The translations under genes and the position numbers were made by a program. Below the pieces are notes generated by a model. That model saw only the letters and a program-made list of their open reading frames with translations, ran no database searches and was not told where the DNA came from. Positions 26,429 through 35,527 of a stretch of 64,000 bases of DNA are shown in pieces. How positions within the stretch are numbered: position 1 is the stretch's first letter; each line of letters starts with the position of its first letter. Source of the stretch: Actinomycetes bacterium (lineage in GTDB: Bacteria > Actinomycetota > Coriobacteriia > Anaerosomatales > JAGXFU01); NCBI GenBank assembly GCA_024637115.1, contig JAGXFU010000005.1, positions 188,001-252,000 on the forward strand, in the 5' to 3' direction.

Positions 26429-27832
26429 CTACCTCTGCCACACGATACGAACCGCTCGCGCGGTAGCGTCGGTAACCTTGTACTCTTCACTCATTCGCAC
26501 CCCGGCGACCCATACGATGCGTTCGCCATCGCGTATCACCGGAATCCCTGAGCGTTGCCTGCGGGGAATCTTGGCATCCACGAACACGTCAGACACCTTC
26601 TTACTCCCCCGCATCCCGAGCGGGCGCATTCTCTCACCCTCGTGCGCGCTGCCCACGCTCAAGCCGGACTCAATCGCGTCAAGATCGATGAGCGCCGTAT
26701 ACACATCCGAGTCCACTGAATCAGGTTCTGTCTCCTCGGCATGCAGTGTTCCTGCAGAACCAAGGTCGCAGATACCAGGTACAGGGAGCAAACAGGATGC
26801 CAGTACAACGGCGCCGTCACCCGCACGCGAGACGACCATTCTACCGTACTCATCGTGTGCCCGCAGACCATAGGGAAGGTCGTGGGCAAAGCCATCGATA
26901 TCGAGGCCGTCAGTAAGCCGCTCGACGTGCTCGAACTCAAGACGAGAAGCCTCGGGGAACCGGCCCCTGAGGGCCGAACGAATGGCCCGGCGCTTCATGG
27001 GTCGAGACAGCGTGGACATCATTGCCCTGTCGAAGACGACCTCATCCTTAGCCGACTCCGAGAAGTCGCGTGCGAACGCATCCCCCATCTCGCGGAGGAG
27101 ATCGTCCTCATCAGCGAGCAAAGACAACGTACGAGCAAGCGCGGTATCGAACTGCGGATTGATCTCACGCATGATGGGCACCAGCTCATGCCGGATCTTG
27201 GACCTGAGACGATCCGTATCGGCGTTGGTGCTGTCCTCGCGCCACTCCTGTCCGAGCTCAGCCAGGTATGCGCGCAGCTCAAGGCGGGTTGCGTCGATGA
27301 GAGGACGCACGATGCGCCCACGCACGGATCTGAGCGATGTCAGCCCGGTCGCACCCGCTCCTTGCGCCGCGCGCATGAGGAACGTCTCGGTCCGGTCGTC
27401 TCGCGTGTGAGCGACCGCTATGCGCCCACGCTCCGCAGAAACCCCCGCGCGGCCGCAGAGCCCGTCGAGGTGCTCATCGGCAAGCCGATAGCGCTCACGA
27501 CGTCCGGCGTCTTCAACGTTGAGTCCCTCGCGAAGCGCCACCTCGGCCACGTCGATGCGTTCGACATCGCACCGAACTCCCAGTGTCGCGCACAGGCTCT
27601 CAACGAACGCGGCATCGGCGAGCGAGTCAACTCCGCGCAATCCATGGTCGACATGCAGAACAGCGAGCGGCCCTCCTCGCGCAACCTCGTTGGAAGCGAA
27701 CAGCCGGAGCATGGCAATGCTGTCGCTACCGCCTGAAACCATCAGCAGAAGCGGTGCTCCCGCCGGCAGCATATGATGGGTGGCAATCGACTCGCACACG
27801 CGCTCGATCAAACTATCTGTGGTTTCACTCAT
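26429..27832 (-). CDS. tilS: tRNA(Ile)-lysidine synthase
   Basis: TilS attaches lysine to C34 of tRNA-Ile(CAU), changing its codon from AUG to AUA. The PP-loop SGGSDSIAMLRL is near residue 33, followed by the HVDHGLRG block and VAHTRDDRTETFLMRAAQG. The C-terminal region (380-467) is the extended TilS domain, ending KVTDATARAVRIVWQR. At 467 residues the length is normal. It opens the tilS-hpt-ftsH cluster. Confidence 0.95.
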   Translation of the reverse strand: MSETTDSLIERVCESIATHHMLPAGAPLLLMVSGGSDSIAMLRLFASNEVARGGPLAVLHVDHGLRGVDSLADAAFVESLCATLGVRCDVERIDVAEVALREGLNVEDAGRRERYRLADEHLDGLCGRAGVSAERGRIAVAHTRDDRTETFLMRAAQGAGATGLTSLRSVRGRIVRPLIDATRLELRAYLAELGQEWREDSTNADTDRLRSKIRHELVPIMREINPQFDTALARTLSLLADEDDLLREMGDAFARDFSESAKDEVVFDRAMMSTLSRPMKRRAIRSALRGRFPEASRLEFEHVERLTDGLDIDGFAHDLPYGLRAHDEYGRMVVSRAGDGAVVLASCLLPVPGICDLGSAGTLHAEETEPDSVDSDVYTALIDLDAIESGLSVGSAHEGERMRPLGMRGSKKVSDVFVDAKIPRRQRSGIPVIRDGERIVWVAGVRMSEEYKVTDATARAVRIVWQR

Positions 27833-27878
27833 GTAGTGAGGGTAGTACGAGGAGGCGACACCGACCAGGGTCGCAGCA

Positions 27879-28640
27879 CTAGCCGAGTCCCCGCGGCGTC
27901 ACGAGTTCCTCGGCCCGGGCGAGCGTCATGTCTGCAAGGATCGCGAGCAATGCGGCCACAAGTGCGCCCTCAAGCACGTACGCGAGGTTCTGAACCTGGA
28001 TTCCCCCGATGATGGGGTCCCCAAGTCCACCCGCGCCCACGGCGGCGGCAACGGTGGCGGTTCCGATGTTGACGATCACCGAGGTGCGCACACCGGCCAT
28101 GATGATGCGTGCTGCCAGCGGAAGCTCAACGCGACCGAGAATCTGCAGGCGCTTCATTCCCATCCCCCGCGCCGCATCTTTGAGCGCCTCCGGGACTGCT
28201 TCGAGTCCGGCGACGGTATTGCTGACAACAGGAAACAGGCCGTACAAGAACAGCGCCACAACCGCCGGGCGCAGCCCAAAGCCAAGGATCGGCATCATGA
28301 TCGCCAGCACCGCGATTGGAGGGAAGGTCTGCCCAAAGTCCACGCCAGCGGCCACGATGTCACGAAAGTCGCGACCTGATGCCCGGGTGACCCAGATGCC
28401 GAGCGGAATACCCACAAGTATGGTCAGGCCACTTGAGATACCCACAAGTGCGAGATGCTGAAGTGTGAGATCAACGAGCGGCACGGGATAGACCGGCGAG
28501 CGCGCACCGGGAAAGAGCTGGCCAAGCACGCTCGCCCAGAGATCTTGCTGCATGATCAGCCATGCGAATGCGAATCCTCCAAGGATCACGAGCGCGGTGG
28601 GCCACCACCCGCGAGAACTCATGTGAGCTGGCGCGCTCAT
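27879..28640 (-). CDS. opuCB: Osmoprotectant (glycine betaine/carnitine/choline) ABC transporter permease
   Basis: A 253-residue permease of the OpuC class. It has a TM helix at 12-32 and five more after residue 60. The EAA loop is recognisable as GMGMKRLQILGRVELPLAARIIMAG. It forms the inner-membrane channel with the second permease at 29779-30942. Its start overlaps the stop of the ATPase gene, and it is the last gene of the transporter operon (binding protein, permease, ATPase, permease). Confidence 0.9.
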   Translation of the reverse strand: MSAPAHMSSRGWWPTALVILGGFAFAWLIMQQDLWASVLGQLFPGARSPVYPVPLVDLTLQHLALVGISSGLTILVGIPLGIWVTRASGRDFRDIVAAGVDFGQTFPPIAVLAIMMPILGFGLRPAVVALFLYGLFPVVSNTVAGLEAVPEALKDAARGMGMKRLQILGRVELPLAARIIMAGVRTSVIVNIGTATVAAAVGAGGLGDPIIGGIQVQNLAYVLEGALVAALLAILADMTLARAEELVTPRGLG

Positions 28641-29782
28641 GAGGGTTCCTCGGACGAAAGCGTCTCACCGGAGAGCTGGGTGATGTGCGAGTCTGAGCTC
28701 GTCATCGTGGCCTCGATGCTCGAGAGCGTGATCGAGCCCACGAGGGTGCCCGATTCGGTGACCGGGATCGAGCGGAAGCCAAGACCGATCATGGTTGAAA
28801 GAGCATCCTTGAGCGATATGTCCGGAGCCACGCTCGCCTCCCGCCAGTCAATCTCGGTGACGGCGTCGTCGATTGATCGACCTTCATCGAGATCGTGACA
28901 GTCGACCCAGCCGCGTAGGAGTCCGTTGCCGTCCACGAGGTAGACAAACCGCGCATCACCGCAGGCATCGCGATCGATATCGCCGGCATCGAGAATACGG
29001 GCCACTTCGATGTCGGTCCGCATGGCATCGCCCACGAGCACGCGTCCGAGCCGCTTGAGCGCGCGGTCGGCGCCCATGAAGTCGTGCACGAACTTGTTGG
29101 CCGGATGATCGAGAAGCGCCTCCGGTGTGTCGTACTGCTGAAGCCGCCCATCGCGCATCAGCGCAATGCGGTCAGCGAGACGAATAGCCTCGTCGACATC
29201 GTGCGTGACAAAGATGACTGTCTTCTTGAGTTCGCGTTGTATCCGCGCGAACTCACCCTGAAGATGGCCGCGGTTGAGAGGATCGACAGCACCGAACGGC
29301 TCGTCCATGAGGAGCACCGGCGGGTCGGCGGCGAGCGCCCGTGCAACACCGATCCGCTGCGCCTCTCCTCCCGAGAGCTGCCGCGGATACTTGCCCGCAT
29401 ACTCATCCGGATCAAGACCCACAAGCTCGAGCAACTCGCCGATCCGTGGCTTGATTCGCTCATCCTTCCAGCCCAGGAGACGCGGAACCGTTGCGATGTT
29501 GTCCGCAACCGTCAGATGAGGAAACAGCCCGACGCTCTGTATGACGTAGCCGATGTGCCGACGCAGCTCCTCGGGACGCGCGCTCATGATGTCACGACCA
29601 TCGACCTCGATCGTGCCACCACTCGGTTCGATCAGGCGATTGATCATGCGAAGCGTGGTGGTCTTGCCACAGCCGCTCGGCCCGATCAATACACAGACCT
29701 CGCCGGTTGGCACCTCGAAACTCACGCCATCCACCGCGGTTGTGTCGCCGTAGCGCTTGACCACGTTGTCGAGACGGATCAT
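28637..29782 (-). CDS. opuCA: Osmoprotectant ABC transporter ATPase with CBS domains
   Basis: A 381-residue ATPase of the OpuC/ProV type. Walker A GPSGCGKTT (about 34-42), signature LSGGEAQRIGVARALA and Walker B VLLMDEPF are intact. The C-terminal 130 residues hold two CBS-like motifs (VYLVDGNGLLRGWVD and GFRSIPVTESGTLVG), which in OpuA-type transporters sense ionic strength or bind nucleotides. It is flanked by the two permeases, overlapping both by four bases. Confidence 0.95.
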   Translation of the reverse strand: MIRLDNVVKRYGDTTAVDGVSFEVPTGEVCVLIGPSGCGKTTTLRMINRLIEPSGGTIEVDGRDIMSARPEELRRHIGYVIQSVGLFPHLTVADNIATVPRLLGWKDERIKPRIGELLELVGLDPDEYAGKYPRQLSGGEAQRIGVARALAADPPVLLMDEPFGAVDPLNRGHLQGEFARIQRELKKTVIFVTHDVDEAIRLADRIALMRDGRLQQYDTPEALLDHPANKFVHDFMGADRALKRLGRVLVGDAMRTDIEVARILDAGDIDRDACGDARFVYLVDGNGLLRGWVDCHDLDEGRSIDDAVTEIDWREASVAPDISLKDALSTMIGLGFRSIPVTESGTLVGSITLSSIEATMTSSDSHITQLSGETLSSEEPS

Positions 29783-30942
29783 CTGGCGACTTCTTCCTGT
29801 CGAATACCGGGAGATACCGCGACCGATGCCACTCCCCGAATCGCGAGGTCAGCAAAGAGTGCCAGCGCCACCATTGGTAGCGCACCGAGCAATGTCAGGT
29901 CATCGGCCTGCTGGCCCCAACCCTGAAACACAAGAATCCCCAGCCCCCCGGCACCCACGAACGCTGTGACCGCCGCGATACCGATCACGAGCACGGCGGC
30001 GGCACGCACGCCCTCAAGCACGAGCGGCAATGCGAGCGGAGCTTCGACACGCAGGAGAAGCTGCGCCTTGCTCATTCCCATACCGCGACCCGCATCGAGC
30101 GCGCCCTCGTCAACACCCGCGAGGCCAACGTAGGTGTTTCGCACGATCGGCAGGAGCGCGTAGAGCGTAAGCGCAATGGTCGCGGGTAGCGTTCCGATTC
30201 CCGGCAGCCCGACCGCCGCGAGCGGGAAGACAAGCAGCCCGAGCAGTGCGAGAGATGGCACGGTCTGGATGACACCGACCACGGACAGCGTGGCGCTACG
30301 CACCAGGTTGTTGCGTGATGCGAGCGCACCGAGTGGCACCCCTATGAGCGTGCCAAAGGCGAGCCCGAGCCCCGAGAGCATCAGGTGCTCACGCACAAGG
30401 CCCCAGAATCGGGTGGATTGCACTGCGTACTCCCGTGCCAGCGAAAGTTCAGGAACTCCCCCAAAGACTGCCGAGGAGACCCACAGGCCGATCACAGCCA
30501 CCGCCAGGACCGGCTTAAGGCGGGATCGGCCCAGCCCGCGTGCTCCGGCGAACCAGATGATTGCTCCACCGAGCATCACCAGCCACGCTCCCGAACCGAT
30601 AGAAACCCGCGCTGGCGAGCCTGCGCCGATCAGCAGCGACACGGCGGCGAAGCCGAGCGCCCATGGCATGAGCGCAACAAGACCAGCGCCCAGAATGAGT
30701 ATCCCGCGACCTCGCCAGGCAGGACGGAATGCAACCGACAGGCCGAAGGCGGCCACAGCCAGCGCGAGCAACAACCACCCCGCCGTACCTGCCGATGACA
30801 ATGGCTCAGGCGCCCCGCTCACGATTCGATTCGCTCGAAACTCCGCAAAGGGCACCAGGAGACAACCCGCCAGCGCGACCACTGCACCGAATGCAGCAAC
30901 ACGATCGACGCGCCGGGCGGGTCGCCCTGAGATCACTGTCAT
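29779..30942 (-). CDS. opuCD: Osmoprotectant ABC transporter permease with extended N-terminus
   Basis: The C-terminal 210 residues are a standard OpuC permease (HLMLSGLGLAFGTLIGVPLG, then the EAA loop GMGMSKAQLLLRVEAPLALP). The first 180 residues add four to five TM helices with GLG and SGAW-type glycine-rich turns, absent from the shorter partner. I chose the ATG at 30940-30942; the frame opens 32 codons earlier inside the binding-protein gene. It lies 35 bases after the binding-protein stop codon. The N-terminal module could be a separate membrane anchor or regulatory domain. Confidence 0.88.
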   Translation of the reverse strand: MTVISGRPARRVDRVAAFGAVVALAGCLLVPFAEFRANRIVSGAPEPLSSAGTAGWLLLALAVAAFGLSVAFRPAWRGRGILILGAGLVALMPWALGFAAVSLLIGAGSPARVSIGSGAWLVMLGGAIIWFAGARGLGRSRLKPVLAVAVIGLWVSSAVFGGVPELSLAREYAVQSTRFWGLVREHLMLSGLGLAFGTLIGVPLGALASRNNLVRSATLSVVGVIQTVPSLALLGLLVFPLAAVGLPGIGTLPATIALTLYALLPIVRNTYVGLAGVDEGALDAGRGMGMSKAQLLLRVEAPLALPLVLEGVRAAAVLVIGIAAVTAFVGAGGLGILVFQGWGQQADDLTLLGALPMVALALFADLAIRGVASVAVSPGIRQEEVAR

Positions 30943-30976
30943 GTTTCGGACGATTGCGCCTCCCTGGCCAGCCTGT

Positions 30977-31948
30977 CTATTCGACAAAGCCTTTCTCGGT
31001 GAGCCAGTCACGCGCAACGACGGCGGCATCCAGCCCATCGATAGTCACCTGAGCATTGAGGGATTGCAGCGTCTCTTTGTCGAGCAGTGCAAACACCGGC
31101 CCCAGGATGCTCTCGATCTCGGGATACATCGTGATGATCTCGCCACGGAAGACGGGAGCCGGCTGATAGATCGGCTGCACGCCGAGCGGATCATCGAGGA
31201 CCACGAGATCGAGTGCGGCTATCGTCCCATCGGTGCCGTACGCCATGGCGGCATTGGCCCCGTCTGTGCCCTCCGCAGCGGCTTTCTCGGTCACGGCGGT
31301 ATCGCCTGTAGCAAGCGTGACCTTCTGGTCAGCAGTCAGCGTGAATCCGTAGGCCGCCTCAAAGCCCGGCATCGCATCCGGACGGTCAAAGAACTCTTGT
31401 GAGCCCACGATCTTCACCTCGCCACCGCCATTGATGTAGGCAGCCCAATCCTCGAGCGTGGCAATCCCCTCGGCATCTGCGAGCGCTGCAGGAATTGCCA
31501 CTGCCCAGGTGTTGTTGGCAGGTGCAGGAGCCAACCAGACGACGTTCTCGCCGGCAAGATCGAGCTCGGCGGCCTTCTCGTAGGTCAGCTCAGCATCTTT
31601 GAGTATCGCAGGATCGATCTCCTGGTCAGCATAGAAACCCGTAAGCGCATTGGCAGTGTATTCGGGATACCCGTCGATCTCGCCGGCGAGCAGGGCATTT
31701 CGCACCACGTCGGTCGCGCCTGTTCGTGTCTTGTCCTCGACGATGAAACCGTCCGACTCGAGCATCTGGATCATGATCTGGCCCAGAATCGGTCCCTCGA
31801 CATCGATCTTGGAGCCGATGACAATCGGACCCTTGTCGGCTGTAGGCTCGCCGATGCCGGTGTCGGTGTTTGTGTCAGACGAAGAGCATCCGACAGTCAG
31901 AACCGAAACCAATGCAACCGCGAGCAGTAGAGCCATCCATCTCTTCAT
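30977..31948 (-). CDS. opuCC: Osmoprotectant ABC transporter substrate-binding lipoprotein
   Basis: A 323-residue lipoprotein: MKRWMALLLAVALVSVLTVG then the lipidated Cys21 (lipobox LTVGC). The remainder matches the OpuAC/ProX fold: VIGSKIDVEGPILGQIMIQML, then DGYPEYTANALTGFY and the ligand-cage aromatic residues further on. GGAGG lies seven bases before the chosen ATG (31946-31948). The protein delivers quaternary amines to the permeases downstream. Confidence 0.94.
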   Translation of the reverse strand: MKRWMALLLAVALVSVLTVGCSSSDTNTDTGIGEPTADKGPIVIGSKIDVEGPILGQIMIQMLESDGFIVEDKTRTGATDVVRNALLAGEIDGYPEYTANALTGFYADQEIDPAILKDAELTYEKAAELDLAGENVVWLAPAPANNTWAVAIPAALADAEGIATLEDWAAYINGGGEVKIVGSQEFFDRPDAMPGFEAAYGFTLTADQKVTLATGDTAVTEKAAAEGTDGANAAMAYGTDGTIAALDLVVLDDPLGVQPIYQPAPVFRGEIITMYPEIESILGPVFALLDKETLQSLNAQVTIDGLDAAVVARDWLTEKGFVE

Positions 31949-32127
31949 GCGATCCCTCCACACAGTCGAACGGTCCGTCTGAACCCGACGCAACGCCTTC
32001 GGCGTCGCGGGCGGGCCGTCTGTTGATATGTTTCCCATCTCTGCTCGATGTATCAAATTTTTCCTCCGCCTCGCTGTCAGCGATAGGAGTACCGCACTCC
32101 TCGGCAACGTGACGGACAGGCAACAGT

Positions 32128-32148
32128 GAACCGGCGCGGTTCCTTTTT
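32128..32148 (+). terminator. Terminator-like hairpin in the ugd leader
   Basis: GAACCG and CGGTTC arms flank a three-base loop and are followed by CTTTTT. It lies some 55 bases before the plus-strand ugd start and after a GGAGT-ACCGC-ACTCC hairpin (about 32090-32104), so it may be an attenuator in the ugd leader. No plus-strand gene precedes it. Confidence 0.5.
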
Positions 32149-32205
32149 GGAGGGAGTACTAATAGAGTAGTGGGCGCGTATCAGGACTGAATCGAGAGGC
32201 AGGAA

Positions 32206-33504
32206 ATGGCTGAGAGAGTATTTGTATTCGGGGCGGGCTACGTGGGTCTCGTAACGGGAGCGTGCCTGGCGACTTCGGGTCACACGGTCACCGTGCTCGA
32301 TGTCGATGAGCGAAAGCTCGAGTCGCTGCGCAAAGGTGAATGCCCATTCTTTGAGCCAGGACTCTCTGAGGTCATTACCAAGGCGCTTGCCGCCGGCACG
32401 CTTTCGTTCTCGCTGCTTGGCGACATCGAAGCTGTTGAGAATATCGCCGTGATCGCGGTGGGAACGCCATCAACCGCAACCGGTTCAGCCGACATGACCT
32501 ACGTGCGAGCCGTTGCCGACTTCCTTGAGGAGAAGGCCGCTCCGGGCACCGTCGTGGTCATGAAGAGCACCGTGCCTCCCGGAACGGGCGCCAAGCTCTC
32601 CGCCCGCCTCGCGGCCGCCGGACTCGGCTACGCATCGAACCCCGAGTTCTTGCGCGAAGGATCCGCAGTCACCGATTGGTTCGAAACCGATCGCGTGGTC
32701 ATCGGCGGCGACGATGCATCTGTCGCGAAGATCTCGCGTCTCTACGCGGATATGGACTCACCGATCCTTGCCTGTGATGTCACGAGCGCAGAGATGATCA
32801 AATACGCGAGCAATGCATTCCTTGCCACCAAGATCTCCTTCATCAACGAAATCGCTGTACTATGCGACTTCGTTGGAGCGAGTGTTGACGACGTGTCAAA
32901 GGGTATCGGGATGGATACGCGCATCGGCGCATCTTTCCTCAAGCCGGGTATTGGCTACGGCGGGTCCTGCTTTCCCAAGGACACCCGGGCGCTCGACTTC
33001 CTTGCAACCCTCAACGGGTACGACTTTCACCTGCTTCGCTCGGTGATCGACGTCAACTCGCGACAACGACTGCTTCCGGTTCGCGCACTCAAGGCCCGTT
33101 TTGGATCCCTGGAGGGCCACCGGGTCGCGCTTCTCGGTCTCACGTTCAAGCCGGAAACCGACGACACCCGTGAGGCCCCTGCGATCGAGATCGCCGAACT
33201 CCTCCAGGCAGAGGGCGCCGAGGTTGTGGGCTTCAACCCGATTCCGGTGACCATCCCCGGCCTCGATACGATCGCAACCACCATCGAAGAGGCAGTCTCC
33301 GGCGCCGATGCCATTGTTCTATCGACCGAGTGGGCACAGATCGTTGAGTCGAACTGGCCGGCGCTCGTTGCGTCGATGACAGGCGAACGAATCGTCTTTG
33401 ATGGTCGAAATGCACTCGACCCCAAGGTAATCAGGGCTGCGGGGGGTAGTTATATTGGTGTGGGTCGTCCTGAAGGCGTGGGGGCCAACAACCACGCAGG
33501 CTAG
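32206..33504 (+). CDS. UDP-glucose 6-dehydrogenase
   Basis: A 432-residue nucleotide-sugar dehydrogenase that oxidises UDP-glucose (or UDP-ManNAc-like sugars) to the uronic acid for polysaccharide synthesis. Visible are the Rossmann motif VFGAGYVGLVTGACLA, the KSTVPPGTG loop, SNPEFLREGSA and the catalytic cysteine in GIGYGGSCFPKD, followed by LTFKPETDDTREAP. It is the first gene after the divergent OpuC operon. No glycosyltransferase genes are nearby, so the specific polysaccharide is unknown. Confidence 0.92.
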   Translation: MAERVFVFGAGYVGLVTGACLATSGHTVTVLDVDERKLESLRKGECPFFEPGLSEVITKALAAGTLSFSLLGDIEAVENIAVIAVGTPSTATGSADMTYVRAVADFLEEKAAPGTVVVMKSTVPPGTGAKLSARLAAAGLGYASNPEFLREGSAVTDWFETDRVVIGGDDASVAKISRLYADMDSPILACDVTSAEMIKYASNAFLATKISFINEIAVLCDFVGASVDDVSKGIGMDTRIGASFLKPGIGYGGSCFPKDTRALDFLATLNGYDFHLLRSVIDVNSRQRLLPVRALKARFGSLEGHRVALLGLTFKPETDDTREAPAIEIAELLQAEGAEVVGFNPIPVTIPGLDTIATTIEEAVSGADAIVLSTEWAQIVESNWPALVASMTGERIVFDGRNALDPKVIRAAGGSYIGVGRPEGVGANNHAG

Positions 33505-33574
33505 CCGATCGCACGAACCGAGTCAGCCCGCGGACAGGCCTTAGAGGCGTGCGGCGATGTGGAAGGACCATGAC

Positions 33575-34690
33575 ATGAGCGACTTCATGCTGATCGACCC
33601 TGCGCTCGAGCCGATCGCTGCAAAAGTAGCTGCCGGCACACGCCTATCTCGCGAAGACGGGATTGCGCTCTACCGGAGCAGGGATCTCATCGGCATTGCG
33701 CAGATGGCAGATCAGGTGCGGCGCGAGAAGAACGGTGATCGCGTCCATTTCATGGTGAACCGACATATCAACCCCACGAATGTCTGCCGCAATCGTTGCA
33801 AGTTCTGCGCATTCGCCCGCTCCGAGGGCGAAGAGGGCGCGTACGAGATGACGCTCGACGCGATTGTTGCAGCGGCAGTCGAAGGCGCGAACGACGGCGC
33901 ATACGAAGTCCACATCGTGAGCGGGCTGCACCCTGATTGGAGTTACGATTTCTACGTAGACATGGTGCGCAAGGTGCGCGAGGCGATTCCCAAGCACGTA
34001 ATCGTACAGGCGTTCACCGCTGTTGAGATCGAACACATGGCGATCATCGCCAAGAAGACAACGCTCGAGGTTCTCCAGGATCTCAAGGATGCCGGACTCG
34101 ACGCGCTGCCGGGAGGCGGTGCCGAGATATTCTCCGATCGAACCCGCGCTGCAGCATGGGAGAAGAAGACCACGAGCGAGGTGTGGCTCCGCATCCATGC
34201 AGAAGCACACTCTCTGGACATCAAGACGAACTGCACCATGCTCTACGGCCACATCGAAACGCTCGAAGAGCGCATCGACCACCTCATCTCACTGCGCGAG
34301 CAGCAAGACGCAAGCGGAGGATTCCTCGCATTCATCCCGCTTGCATTCCATCCTGCGAACACTGAACTCGAGGATCTCCCGGGAACCACCGGGTTCGACG
34401 ACCTCAAGACACTCGCGATCGGGCGACTCATGCTCGACAACATCCCGCACATCAAGGCGTTCTGGATCATGGTCGGCCTCAAAGTCGCACAACTCTCTAC
34501 GGTCTTTGGCGTTGACGACATCGACGGTACCGTAGTCGAGGAGCGCATCACCCACATGGCCGGCGCCACCACACCCGAAGCACTCACAAAGGATGACCTG
34601 GTCGCGATGATTCGCGAGACAGGACACACGCCTGTCGAGCGTGACACCCTCTACAACATCATCCACATCTACGACGAAACCGAGGCGTAG
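33575..34690 (+). CDS. mqnE: Aminofutalosine synthase (radical SAM)
   Basis: MqnE joins the chorismate-derived enolpyruvyl benzoate to S-adenosylmethionine to form aminofutalosine, the second step of the futalosine menaquinone route. The radical-SAM cluster motif CRNRCKFCAF is intact, with INPTNVC in front. The ATG at 33575-33577 is preferred over the upstream in-frame ATG (33557) because GGAAGG lies eight bases before it; the product is 371 residues. Then mqnA follows after five bases. Confidence 0.95.
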   Translation: MSDFMLIDPALEPIAAKVAAGTRLSREDGIALYRSRDLIGIAQMADQVRREKNGDRVHFMVNRHINPTNVCRNRCKFCAFARSEGEEGAYEMTLDAIVAAAVEGANDGAYEVHIVSGLHPDWSYDFYVDMVRKVREAIPKHVIVQAFTAVEIEHMAIIAKKTTLEVLQDLKDAGLDALPGGGAEIFSDRTRAAAWEKKTTSEVWLRIHAEAHSLDIKTNCTMLYGHIETLEERIDHLISLREQQDASGGFLAFIPLAFHPANTELEDLPGTTGFDDLKTLAIGRLMLDNIPHIKAFWIMVGLKVAQLSTVFGVDDIDGTVVEERITHMAGATTPEALTKDDLVAMIRETGHTPVERDTLYNIIHIYDETEA

Positions 34691-34695
34691 GAGTC

Positions 34696-35523
34696 ATGCG
34701 TCGCCCACGTCTGGGCCACATCCAGTTCCTCAACTGCCTGCCGCTCTACTACGGGCTCGTAAAGAACGATGTGCTGCTCGATGTCGATCTCGTTCAGGCC
34801 GCACCGCGAGACCTGGCCACGATGCTGCTCTCGGGGGAGCTCGATATCGCTCCTATACCGAGCATCGAGTACGCGCGCCATGCCGAGGAGTTCGTCCTGC
34901 TCCCCGACATCGCGATATCGAGTAATGGTGAGGTGCAGTCGATCCTCCTACTCTCCAAAGAGCCCGTTGAAGGACTCGATAGCAAGACAGTCGCGCTCAC
35001 TGACACATCTCGCACGTCACAAGTACTCGCACGGATCCTGCTTGCGCGCCACTGGGGCGTCTCTCCCTCCTATGCCGAAATGCCTCCCGACCTCGCCAGC
35101 ATGATGCGCGACGCCGACGCCGCACTCCTGATCGGTGACGATGCGTTGCGTGCGTACTGGCAGCAAAGCGACCTGCTCAAGTACGATCTCGGTGCCGAGT
35201 GGACGACCTGGACCGGCCTGCCTATGGTGTATGCGGTGTGGGCGGTTCGGCGCGAGTTCGCCGAGCAGCAGCCCGAAGCGGTTGCAAACGTAAGCGATGC
35301 ACTCACCGCGTCGCTCGCCTACTGCCGCACCAACCTTGACGCGATCAGCGAGTACGCCGCCCGCTGGGAATCCTTCCCCGTTGCATACTTCCGGAGCTAC
35401 TTCGACGCTCTTCAGTTCCGTTTCGAGCCACAGTACCGCGAGGGTCTGACGCGCTATCTCACCGAGGCCTCCGCCATCGGTGAACTCGACGTCGTCCCCG
35501 ACATCTCGATCTTTGGCGCGTAG
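34696..35523 (+). CDS. mqnA: Chorismate dehydratase
   Basis: MqnA dehydrates chorismate to 3-enolpyruvylbenzoate, committing chorismate to menaquinone. The 275-residue protein has the family start LGHIQFLNCLPLYYGL, then IAPIPSIEYARH, LTDTSRTSQVLARILL and the C-terminal ISEYAARWESFPVAYFRSY. It lies between mqnE and mqnC in one operon. Confidence 0.94.
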   Translation: MRRPRLGHIQFLNCLPLYYGLVKNDVLLDVDLVQAAPRDLATMLLSGELDIAPIPSIEYARHAEEFVLLPDIAISSNGEVQSILLLSKEPVEGLDSKTVALTDTSRTSQVLARILLARHWGVSPSYAEMPPDLASMMRDADAALLIGDDALRAYWQQSDLLKYDLGAEWTTWTGLPMVYAVWAVRREFAEQQPEAVANVSDALTASLAYCRTNLDAISEYAARWESFPVAYFRSYFDALQFRFEPQYREGLTRYLTEASAIGELDVVPDISIFGA

Positions 35524-35527
35524 CCCC

